A DNA stretch of 64,000 nucleotides from Lagopus muta. Taxonomy: Eukaryota > Chordata > Aves > Galliformes > Phasianidae. How positions within the stretch are numbered: the stretch's first letter is position 1; every line of letters starts with the position of its first letter. Positions 47,243 to 56,079 of the stretch are shown in pieces. The notes beneath the pieces are model-generated. The model made no database searches. It was not told the origin of the DNA and was given only the letters and a program-made list of their open reading frames with translations. The stretch is taken from assembly GCF_023343835.1 (NCBI RefSeq), contig NC_064437.1, forward strand, positions 2,118,001 to 2,182,000, read 5' to 3'. The position numbers were made by a program, and so were the translations under genes.

Positions 47243-47656
47243 AATGGAAAAAGGAGAGGACGGGGAAAAAAAATAAAGGAAAAAAAAGAAAAAGGGGAAA
47301 AGAGACATAAAAAATAAAAGAGGAGGAGGTGGGGAAGAGGGAGAAATAACGAATAGTAATGAGGGGGAGAAGAGAAAAGGGGAAAAAAGAGAAAAGGGGG
47401 AAAGAGGAGAAGGGGGGGGGAAAGGAAAGAAAAAAAAAGGCAAAGGGATATAAAGAGGGGAAAGGAGAAGAAGAAAAGAAGAGAAAGGGAGGAAAAGAGA
47501 AATGGGAAAAGAAGAGAAAGGGGAAAAGAAGGGAAAGGGGGAAAAAGGAAAAGAAAAAAAATGAAAAATAAAAAAGGAAAAAAAAAAGGAAAAAGAAACC
47601 CACAACGGGGGAAAAGAAGAAAGAAAGAAAAAAAAAATGAAGAGAAAGAAAAAGCC
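47243..47656. repeat. Polypurine tract, about 410 bp, downstream of FOXD3
   Basis: The plus strand is almost only A and G, with irregular GGGGAAAAG-like units and very few pyrimidines. It can in principle form intramolecular triplex (H-DNA). ORFs here are Lys/Glu/Arg/Gly runs on one strand and Phe/Ser/Pro/Leu runs on the other, so they are not genes. Confidence 0.93.
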
Positions 47657-48965
47657 GTTCTGTGTCGGTATCGGATCGCCGCCCGATGCTGGCTCGGGTT
47701 CCCCCCCTCCCCGCCGCCTGCCCGGTACCGCGGCGATGCCGCCCCCCCCGGGGGTCCCGCTTTCGGTCCCCGCGCCCCCTGCAGCCCCGCGGCGGCACTG
47801 CAGCCCCCAGCCCTCACCTGCCCGCCGGGCCCCGCGTCCCGGGGCTGCCCCTCTCCCGGCCGCGGCCGCTCCGGAGCCGCTCCGCCGTTGTCCTCCAGTG
47901 GGGAAAAGGCGGCGAGAAGGGAAGGGAGGGCCGCGGAGCCGGGCCGGGACGCCGCCGGTTCGGCCGAGCAGCACATGCCGAGCCCGAGGTATCGCCGCTA
48001 CGCGCGGAAATACGAGCGAGTCATTTTCTGAGCAACAAAAGGCTCAGCCGTGGAATTAACCCGTTACCCGGAGGCTCCGGGAAGCCCGGGCTCAGCAGCC
48101 TCTGGAGCCTACAAGTGAACGCAGGCCGGGGCTCCTTCCTCTATTTATTATTTATCCCGGGCTGGGGGACACACTACAAAAAGCCGCCGGTGCGAAGCCC
48201 TGGGCCGCGTAGAGCAGCGCTGCTCTGCACCGAAAGCACTCTGTGCGCTTCCTACTGCGCTCTGCTCCGTCCCCGCAGTTCTCAGCCCCGTTCCCGCAGC
48301 GCTCAGCCCCGTTCCCGCAGCCGTTCCCGCAGCGCTGCCGCCACTGCCGGAACGTTCCCGAGTGGCGGAGCCGCGCGCTGTGTTTCGGAGGGGATGTGCG
48401 GAGGTGCGAAGGTTGACTTCGGGGAGAAATAACATGTACAGCCCCGCGGCAGAGCCGAGGACACTTGGCTTTTGTTTTGAGCTGCGATCCCGCTCCTCCC
48501 GCGCTCCCCGTCCCGAAACGAACACCGCGGATTTATCGGGGCGGAAAATGAACGCGGCCAAAACGAAACTCGCGACGGCCAAAGCAGCGCTGACCGAACC
48601 CGGCTCTGAACACCGCCGTGATTTCAGCCACAAAAACCGCACAAGAAATGTCGTGGGTTTTTGTTTTTGTTTTTGTTTTTTCTTCCATCCCGCGGCCGCC
48701 CCTTCGGAACGAACTAAAAAAGGCCGTTCCCGTTCCGCGGAGCCGCTCCCCGGCACTCGGCGCTGCAAACGAAAGCTCGGCGCCGTGCCGCCGCTCCGCG
48801 ATGCCGTCCTCCCGCAATGGAAACCGCGGACTCTCGGATCGCCCCAAGCTTTCCTGAGAGCCATTTCGCTCAGAAACAGCCGCCAAAGCCGCACCGCAGC
48901 GCTCCGGTTGGGGAAGGAAAGGGGGACGGTCCGGCGCAGCGCGTTGGGCTTCGGCTAATTCCTAC

Positions 48966-49045
48966 AATTAGGGGACAAAAAAAATTAATAATAATCAAAA
49001 TAATAGCAATAATAATAAATAACAATAATACAAACAAAACCACAA
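48966..49045. repeat. AAT-rich microsatellite
   Basis: Imperfect AAT/AAC/AAAT repeat on the plus strand, just past the inferred FOXD3 3' end. Confidence 0.8.
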
Positions 49046-49234
49046 CGAGGCGCGGATCGGATCCCTCAGATCTGCCCGGGAATCGGAGTTTGGGTTTGTT
49101 AGGAAGCGATTGGAAAGGAGCGGGGGGCAGAACCGGACCGGCTGCGCGCTGCTCGCGGAGGTTGCGCGGACATTACGCGCAGAGCGGCGGCTCCGGAGCG
49201 CAGCGCAGTGCCGCGGTGTCGGCGCGCACACGCA

Positions 49235-49660
49235 CACGGGCGGAGCGTTTGAAAAATTTATTTACAAAGTTGTGTACAACACGAAGGGATAACATTTAGA
49301 ATACATATATTCATTCATATATAAACAGACTTCTATAATAGAACGACAGCGTTTTCCTCCTTTTTTTTTTTTTCCTCCGAAATTCTTATTTTTTCGTTGT
49401 TGTTCGTTCGTTTAATATTTAAAATTTCCCCCGCTTATTATTAATATTTTTATACATTTTTTTTTCCCCGTTCGTTCGCTTATTTCGGATAAAACCGCTC
49501 GGAGCGCTGGAACCTTCAAAAAAAGCGAAAGCCCTCCCGGCTCCTAAACGCGACCGTCACTTCGCCTCTGTTAGAAAAATAAAAACCCCGAAAGCGACCT
49601 CCGCCGTTTCCCAGAGATACGTCCGGGGGGTCACCGTGCCGGGGGTCACCGCTCCGGGGG
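49235..49660 (-). other. FOXD3: FOXD3 3' UTR and poly(A) signal
   Basis: AATAAA on the minus strand at 49262-49257 lies about 400 nt past the stop. The UTR contains long A runs on the mRNA strand and AT-rich sequence typical of unstable regulatory mRNAs. Confidence 0.65.
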
Positions 49661-50848
49661 TCACTGCGCCGGCCACTTGGCCTGCACGGCGGCGGGGGGC
49701 TGCAGGAACTGCCCCGCGATGATGTTGGTAGGCACGCTGAGGATGGGCGCGATGGCCGCGGTGGTCCTGGCTAGCGCCAGCGGCTGGTGGGCCACCAGGC
49801 CCGACTGCACGGTGACGGGCGGCCGCAGGAAAGTCTGCGCGCTGGGCGCCGAGCTGGCGGCGGGGCCGCCGATGATGTTCTCGATGCTGAACGACGGGCG
49901 GCTGCTGGGCTCGGATTTCACGATGGAGCCCGCCGCCCCCAAACTGCTGAGCTGCAGCTGCAGGCTGGGCCCGAGCTGCGCGTTGAAGGCTTTGCGGCTC
50001 AGCTCGCCCGACGGCAGCAGCGGCACCGCGGGCGGCAGCATGGGCCCGACGGGCGGGATGTAGGGGTACTGCAGAGCGGCGGGGTGCGGGTAGGCGCCGG
50101 GGGGCAGCCCGTAGGGGCGGCCGTAGGGCCCGGCCAGCCCGTAGGCGCCGAAGCCCTGCATCATGAGCGCCGTCTGGTCCCGCAGGTGCTCCTGCTGATG
50201 CCGCTTGAAGCGCTTCCTCCGCCGCAGGAAGCTGCCGTTGTCGAACATGTCCTCGGACTGCGGGTCCAGCGTCCAGTAGTTGCCCTTGCCCGGGTTGCCG
50301 GGCTCGCGGGGGATCTTCACGAAGCAGTCGTTGAGCGAGAGGTTGTGGCGGATGCTGTTCTGCCAGGCGGGGAACTTCTCCCGGTAGTAGGGGAAGCGGT
50401 TGCTGATGAACTCGCAGATGCCGCTGAGCGTCAGCTTCTTCTGCGGGCTCTGCAGGATGGCCATAGTGATGAGCGCGATGTACGAGTAGGGCGGCTTCAC
50501 CAGGCTGCTCTTCGGCTTGCTCTGCCCCGCCGCCGCCGCCGCCGCCGCTCCCCCGCCGCTCGCCCCCTCCTCGCCGCCGCCGCCGCCGCCGCCCCCTCTG
50601 CCGCCCTCGGGGCCCGCCGGGGCCGGGCTGCCGCTGCCGCTGCTGCCGCTCTCGCCGCCCGCTCCCGGCTCGCCGGGCTCCGCCGCCTCGTCCAGCGGCA
50701 GCCGCGGCAGCGCGGCGGGGCTGCGGGCCTCGCCGTCCCCGTCCTTGCCCGGCGCGTCGTCTCCCTCGCCCACCACGTCGATATCCACGTCCTCGGCCGC
50801 CAGCGCGGTCTGGCCGGACATATCGCTGCCGCCGCCCGATAGAGTCAT
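49661..50848 (-). CDS. FOXD3: FOXD3 forkhead transcription factor (single exon)
   Basis: Nuclear winged-helix regulator needed for neural-crest specification and stem-cell maintenance. The 395-aa protein starts [20 protein letters not shown] and ends QAKWPAQ, as in human FOXD3. Residues 1-45 are acidic. Residues 60-110 are low-complexity Gly/Ser/Ala with G and A runs. The forkhead domain is at about 116-210 ([14 protein letters not shown], then [20 protein letters not shown] and [10 protein letters not shown], then the basic wing [11 protein letters not shown]). A proline-rich stretch follows at 240-280. An EH1-type Groucho motif FSIENIIGG is at 320-328, and the conserved C-terminus includes [13 protein letters not shown] sequence. 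It is shorter than human FOXD3 because alanine runs are missing. No intron and no frameshift are seen. The start is chosen by homology and has G at -3. Confidence 0.98.
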   Translation of the reverse strand: MTLSGGGSDMSGQTALAAEDVDIDVVGEGDDAPGKDGDGEARSPAALPRLPLDEAAEPGEPGAGGESGSSGSGSPAPAGPEGGRGGGGGGGGEEGASGGGAAAAAAAGQSKPKSSLVKPPYSYIALITMAILQSPQKKLTLSGICEFISNRFPYYREKFPAWQNSIRHNLSLNDCFVKIPREPGNPGKGNYWTLDPQSEDMFDNGSFLRRRKRFKRHQQEHLRDQTALMMQGFGAYGLAGPYGRPYGLPPGAYPHPAALQYPYIPPVGPMLPPAVPLLPSGELSRKAFNAQLGPSLQLQLSSLGAAGSIVKSEPSSRPSFSIENIIGGPAASSAPSAQTFLRPPVTVQSGLVAHQPLALARTTAAIAPILSVPTNIIAGQFLQPPAAVQAKWPAQ

Positions 50849-51400
50849 CCCCGCTCCGCGGGCCGCCCCCGCGCCCCTCTCCCCCAGCGCGGGGCCGCTA
50901 CACCCGCGCGGCTCCGCTGCCGCCCGCGGCGCCGTCCCCGCGGGGCATGGGGGGGCCGCGCCCGCTCCGCTCCCGGGGATCCCCCCCGGTCACCTCCGGC
51001 TGCGCGCCCCGCTCCGGCCGCCGGGCATCGGGGCTCGGGCGGCGCCGCTGCCTCCCGCCCGCCGCCCGCGGGGCCCCTCCGCTCCACCGCTCCGCGCCCG
51101 CGGGCCCCTCCGCCGCCGCGCACCGCTCCGCCGTTCGCTCCTCGCTTCGCGTGCTCTGCTTTGCTTTTTTTTTTTTTTTTTTTTTTTGAGAAATCTTCTT
51201 TTTTTTTTTTTTTTTTTTTTTTGGTGGTGGTGGCGGTGCTGCTGCTGCTGCTGTTGTTGTTGTTGTTGTTGTCGTCGGTCGGTCGCCCCCTCGGTCGGGC
51301 GGAGGGAGGTCCCGCAGCCGGGCGGGGCGGGGGGCAGAGGCCGCGGGGCGGCGCGGGGCCTCGCTCGGCACTTCGGCGGCGCGGCGCGGCGGGCCGGACT
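50849..51400 (-). other. FOXD3: FOXD3 5' leader (inferred) with A-runs and triplet repeats
   Basis: GC-rich sequence between the ATG and a possible TATA box. In the mRNA sense it holds a CGACC/GAC, CAA, CAG, CCACC triplet series at about 51285-51223 and two runs of more than 20 A at about 51222-51199 and 51187-51164. It also contains upstream ORFs. Leader status depends on where transcription starts. Confidence 0.5.
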
Positions 51401-51423
51401 GCCTGATAGATTACTTTCCCGTT

Positions 51424-51470
51424 AAAGATATACTCGGAGGCGGCGTCACGTGGCCGCGTGACGTCGGGCT
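51424..51470 (-). promoter_or_regulatory. FOXD3: Putative FOXD3 core promoter
   Basis: On the minus strand a TATA-like GTATATCTTTAA (51433-51422) is preceded by an E-box CACGTG (51447-51452) and a CRE-like TGACGTCG (51459-51466). The spacing would start transcription near 51,400. Inferred from motifs only. Confidence 0.45.
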
Positions 51471-51779
51471 CCCCGCCGTGAAGTCACGCAAAACTCCGAG
51501 TGCCGCCGCGCCGTCGACAAAGAGCCGCGGCCGCTCCGCTCCGTTCCGCCCGTCCGCCCCGTCGGGGCCGCCGCGCCCGGAGCGGCGCTGGCGGCGCCTG
51601 CAGCCGCGGGGCCGCGCTCCCACGGCGCTTCTCTGCGCGCTCCCGCGGCCGGTCGGGCTTTTCCAACAGCGGCGGCGGGGAGCGGAGCTTCGGAGGTGGC
51701 CATTGATTAATCTGTGAGATTAGTTGCAGGGAGAAATAAAAAAGACGTAAAATAACAGAAGGGAATGATAAATAAAGAA

Positions 51780-51980
51780 GCCTTTAGACTGATTTTTTTC
51801 TTTCTCCTTATTTTTTTATTTTTTTCTTCGTATTTTTTTTCTCCTTTTTTCATCTTTTTTTTTTTCCCCCTATCTTTTCTTTTCCGTTTTTTTTTCTTTT
51901 TTTCCCTCCTCTTCTTTTTTTTTGTTCTTTCATTTCCCCCCTCCTCCCTCCCCTTCTTCTTTATTTTGTTTTTCCCCAGA
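51780..51980. repeat. Polypyrimidine tract upstream of FOXD3
   Basis: About 200 bp of T and C on the plus strand with short A interruptions. It sits just beyond the FOXD3 promoter CpG island. Confidence 0.9.
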
Positions 51981-52212
51981 AGTGTTAACGACTTAATCAT
52001 TGAGAACGTTAGCATATGAAAAAGTAGGAAATGAGGGAGTGTGGGTGAATGCGAGGAGCGCATTGCCGCGGCCCCAGGTAAGCCCCGGCCCGGGCGGGGG
52101 GGCCCGGCCGCCCTCTGCCCGCTCAGCCCCGGCGGTGCTGCGGAGCGATCCAGGCTCTGCGCGGTCGGGGGCTGCGGTGGTGTCCGCGGTGGTGCAGCGG
52201 CCGCATGAGTGG

Positions 52213-52725
52213 CGGGGTTGAGAGGGAATACGGGGAAGGAATGGTGCGGGAGGGGAGGGGGTGGGTGAGGAAAGGTTGTGGGGAAGAAAAAAAGGGGGGA
52301 AAAAAGGAAGAAAATAAGAGGAAAATAAAAGGAAGGAAAGAAAAAAGAAAGAATAAAAGAAGAAAAAGGAAAGAAAAAGAAGAGAAAAAAGAAAGAAAAA
52401 AAAACGAGAAAAAGAAAAAAGGAAGAAATGAAGAATATGAAAATGAGAAAGAAAATAAGAAAAAAAGGAAGGGAGAAAAAGAATGGAAGGAAGAAAAATT
52501 AAAAAAAAATGGTAAAGGAGAAAGGGAGAAAAGATAAAAGAAAAAAGGGAGAAAGAGAAGGGAAAGGAAAGAAAGAAGAAAAAAAAAAAGAAAACGAAGA
52601 GAAAAGGAATAAAAGAAAGAAAGGAAGAAAAAAGGGAAAAAGAAGAAAAGATGGAGAAGAAAAAAAAAGAAAAAAAGAAAAAGAAAAAAAAAGATAAAGG
52701 GAAAAAAGTAAAAAAAAAAAAACAA
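52213..52725. repeat. Polypurine tract, about 510 bp, upstream of FOXD3
   Basis: The plus strand is almost all A and G with sparse T; the opposite strand gives Phe/Leu/Ser-only ORFs. Texture matches the tract at 47.2-47.7 kb. Confidence 0.93.
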
Positions 52726-53774
52726 AACAGACCCAAACCCAATGAAATACAATAAAATAAAATGATCCAACCCCTCCCGCTGCAGGACACCCGGACCTCC
52801 CGCCCCTCCCCACCCATCTCCCCGCACCCCCCCGCACTCCGCTCCCTCCATTTGCCCCCCCTTCAACCCCCCGTCCCGCATCGCTTTCCCCGGTGTAAAA
52901 GTGAGGAGAAAGACCAAACTCCGCTCCCCCTGTTTCATTTGTTGCGCTTTTTCTTCGACGCGATAAAAGTCAAATTAATCGATTCATCCCATTAATTACG
53001 GCGCTTAGCTCGAGAAGCGCGGCGTTTCCCCTCGATTCGGGCCGCTCGGTGCCGATCCCCGCTCCGTTCCGTCCCCCCCGACGGGGCTGCCCCGGGGGCT
53101 GTGCGGGCCGCGGGGCTCCGGGCGGCGGCGGAGAACTTCGGGAGCCTCCAACCCCACAGCGCTGCGGGCTCAGAAGGAGAAAAGCTTTTATACAGGGGAG
53201 CACTTAACGGGAAACTTTCCCTACAACGATCCGCTGGGAAAAAGGGCTCCGAGCCGAGCCCGCATCCAGCAGGGTTTAAGGGTTTAAGGCCGCGCTTTGA
53301 GGAGGGATGAAATAATTACAGCAGCGTTTGCGGGGTTGGGAACCCCCACGAGTGACACCACCGCAGCGATAGGAGTGGGCGCCCATACGGACGGATGGAT
53401 TCAACGGGAGAAAAACAAACGGTGTCGTCCGGATCGATACGGAGGGAAATAGAGACGCGGCGAGCGGCGGGGAGAGGAGGATGGGAGAAGTTATGATAGA
53501 GAGGGAAAAATTAATTACAACTCCATCGGGCTTTAATACGGCCAAGAGAGATGTCGGCCGCGAGGAGAGTTAAAAATAAACGCGGAGGCTGAGCTGGGGT
53601 CGGGGAGAGGCAGAGGGGGCATTTCTGCCTCTGTCATCGTTTTAGAGGAAGGAGAAACCGAAGGTGTCCGCTTTCGTCTCCCAGAGCCTCTGACTTTCAC
53701 TTATGGGTTACAGGAATCGTTGCCCCGACCTGGATTAAAGCGGCACCGCTTTGTTAGAGGGGATCCCATATAAA

Positions 53775-53940
53775 TACACGGGGTGGGAGCCCCCCGAAAT
53801 CAAGACGTCGGGTAGGACAACCCCAAAAGCGACTACGTGGGGTGGGAGCCTCGAAAGAAACGCATCGGGTGGGAACCTCCGTGCGAACACATGGCTGGGA
53901 GCCCCACATCCCCACGGTCGGAGGGTCGGGCCGGGCTGTC
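53775..53940. repeat. Degenerate minisatellite, unit about 27-33 bp
   Basis: About five or six units start with GGGTGGGAGCC or a variant and carry CCGAAA and ACGCATC-like middles. Copies differ by substitutions and small indels, so the array is old. Confidence 0.7.
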
Positions 53941-53979
53941 CGCAAAAGATGCGCATTTTGGGGCCCTTTCTCATACACC

Positions 53980-54165
53980 CCCCCCTTTATTTATTTATTT
54001 TATTTATTATTACTATTATTATTATTATTATTATTGTTATTTTCCCCCAAGGCCTCTATTTCTACGTGTTTGGGTATTATTTTTCTCTCTTTCTTTCTTT
54101 CTTTTTTTTTTCTTCTTTTTTTCTTCTTCTTCTTTTTATTTATTTATTTATTTTTCTCTCTTTCC
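53980..54165. repeat. ATTT/ATT microsatellite and pyrimidine tract
   Basis: TTTATTTATT repeats pass into ATT repeats, then after a short unique stretch into CTTT/CTT/TTTA repeats. Confidence 0.9.
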
Positions 54166-54199
54166 CAACCTGCCCGTGAAGCCGGGTCTGCTCAGTGCA

Positions 54200-54440
54200 A
54201 AACCAAATCGGTTCCGTTTCCAAAACGGTTTCGGATTTATTTGTATTGGAAATGTATAAACATCCATTCCGCGAAAGGCAACACGTTTAATTAACGATGA
54301 GAGAGCAGTTAGGGGCAGAAAGCTAGTAAAATTGTGTGATAAATTTATGGCATTGTTAGCGTGCTTTTAATTATGGCTATTATGTTAATTATTTCCCATT
54401 AGCATGGAGTTAGCAGCAGCATGTCAGATTTAATCAAAAC
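54200..54440. promoter_or_regulatory. Candidate FOXD3 upstream enhancer
   Basis: Unique AT-rich sequence with TTTAATTAACG, TTTAATTATGG, TTAATTATTTCC and GATTTAATC, a dense set of homeodomain and POU-like sites, set between GC-rich low-complexity DNA. Known chick FOXD3 neural-crest enhancers exist, but I cannot say this is one. Confidence 0.4.
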
Positions 54441-54574
54441 GAGCCTTTCTCTCGGAAATTGCGCTCTCCGTTCGCCGCCGGGAGATCGGGGGGTCCCGAG
54501 CCGGGGCCGTTCCCTTCCCCCCCCCCTTCCATTTCTTTATCCCCTTACAAATAAACGCACGAGGGCTCTGGGCG

Positions 54575-54612
54575 GAGGACGGGGCGGTGCGGTGCGGTGC
54601 GGTGCGGTGCTG
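54575..54612. repeat. Short GGTGC tandem repeat
   Basis: GCGGTGCGGTGCGGTGC repeats in a pentamer phase within CpG-rich DNA. Confidence 0.8.
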
Positions 54613-54703
54613 GCGGCGGATCCCCGTAGGCGGCCGCAGCAGCGCGGGGAGGCGGCAGGGAGAAGAGCCGCTCTCGCTTTTTAGGAATTCACCATTCACC
54701 CTC

Positions 54704-54852
54704 TCCCCCCCCCCCCGACCCCCCCCCCCCCCCCAGCTCCGGAGAAGGCACTTGATCATTTCGGATCATTCTGTCAAACAATATGATGTCGCTCGTTTTT
54801 ATCTGTCCCGTTTTACAAAGCCTTCCCTTCCCCCCCCCCCCCCCCCCCCCCC
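54704..54852. repeat. Three long C-runs
   Basis: C runs of about 12 and 16 bases lie at 54705-54734 (split by GA) and one of about 23 at 54830-54852. The opposite strand is G-run DNA able to form quadruplexes. Length may be uncertain because such runs assemble badly. Confidence 0.9.
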
Positions 54853-55719
54853 ACTCAGCCCCCCTCTCCTCTCTTCAATCCCCCAAATCGCGCTGCCGGC
54901 CAGGACAACGCGCCAGAGTACAAAAGAATAAAAGAGACAAGCCGAGAGAATACGGGAGCGCTGCGTGGAGCAGGAAGGGAAAAAACAGGAGGTGCGAGAC
55001 ACAGCGAGTGCGGGAGCGCGGGAGCGCTGTGCGGGGCCGGCTGCTGTTCGTTCTGCCCCGCGGCACCGCAGCGCCGGGGCTGCCCCGATCCTCGGGCTCC
55101 GCACCCCCGAATGGGGGCACCGAGAGGCGACACGGCGGCTCCAGAATGCTGTCATGTAAAACAACGGAAATAAATCAATAAGTATGGATGGATACATGTA
55201 TTGAAATCGGCTTTGGGAGCAGCCAAAGCAGAGTTTCGGGGGCTCCACGCACACCATGGTGCACAGATGCCCCCTCGCTGCCTGCACAGCGCAGCCGCAT
55301 AAATCGGGGCTGGGCTGAACCCCCTCCTCCAGCCCGGCCCCACGGGAGCAGGGGGCTGCGACCATGGCAGCTGCTCACTTATTTTTAGAGCATTTCCATT
55401 CCTCTGGTTAATTTTAGATCGATTCATTATTTAGCCCCAGTTCGCCTTTAGGGAAACCCAAGCTGGGGGAAGCCGAAGCCACGCAGCCGTGGGAGTTGTG
55501 CCTGTGTGGGGCTGCCTAACCCTGGCACTGTCTGCATGCACTGGTGTTTTGAGTGCTGGTATGAGGGTGTGGGTTTCACTGCGTGTGGGTTTCATCAGGG
55601 GCAGGTTTTCTGCACTGTACGGCTGCAGATGACTCTGTCCCTTGGGAAGTCAAGGCCCAGCTTCCACTCCAGGACTTACACAGAGGTCATGCACAGGGCT
55701 GTGGTGTGTGGGTTGGGGG

Positions 55720-56075
55720 TGGGGGGTATGGAGGAGTGTGGATGAGTATAGATGGATGGGGATGGGGATGGAGGCTTATGGGGGGGGTATGGATGGGGAT
55801 TGAGGTTTATGGAGGGGTATGGAGGGGAAGGGTGGGGATGAAGGGGTGTGGAGGGGTGAGGAGGGATATGGACGGTATGGATGAGGATGGATGGAGATGG
55901 AGGGCTATGAATGGGCATGGATGGGGATGGATGGTAATGAAGGGATATGGATGGACATAGATGGAGACAGATGGGTATGGAGGGGTGTGGATGGATGTGG
56001 AGGGATATGGAGGGATATGGGTGGGTATGGATTCATATGGAGGGAGACGGAATGGTATGGATGTGCCCACATCAT
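55720..56075. repeat. Degenerate GGTATGGATG-type minisatellite
   Basis: Irregular tandem blocks of TATGGATGGGGATGG and TATGGAGGGG, G-rich on the plus strand. It gives tryptophan/methionine/glycine-rich false ORFs on one strand and His/Pro/Ser-rich ones on the other. Confidence 0.9.
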
Positions 56076-56079
56076 TGAA

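Larger units (their letters stand above)
45230..51720. promoter_or_regulatory. Large CpG-rich domain around FOXD3
   Basis: From about 45.2 kb to 51.7 kb, CpG-dense sequence is broken only by A/T homopolymers and a purine tract. Broad CpG islands of this kind usually mark Polycomb-regulated developmental transcription-factor genes. The many overlapping ORFs within are products of GC-rich composition. Confidence 0.65.

Noticed and set aside
47178..47976. ORFs of 206-263 codons rich in Phe, Ser and Pro, and the Lys/Glu-rich ORFs opposite
   Set aside because: They are translations of the polypurine/polypyrimidine tract and lack normal amino-acid composition.
47637..48958. Several ORFs of 140-256 codons on both strands
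   Set aside because: CpG-island composition gives few stops; I found no conserved motif or splice pattern.
49787..50842. 351-codon plus-strand ORF antisense to FOXD3
   Set aside because: It is a shadow of the GC-rich FOXD3 coding sequence; composition is Ala/Arg/Leu/Val-heavy with no recognisable domain.
50517..51425. 302-codon plus-strand ORF with poly-Pro, poly-Phe and poly-Cys
   Set aside because: It crosses the FOXD3 start, homopolymers and triplet repeats; low-complexity composition explains it.
51993..52938. ORFs of about 270 codons, Phe/Leu/Ser-rich
   Set aside because: Same artefact from the upstream purine tract.
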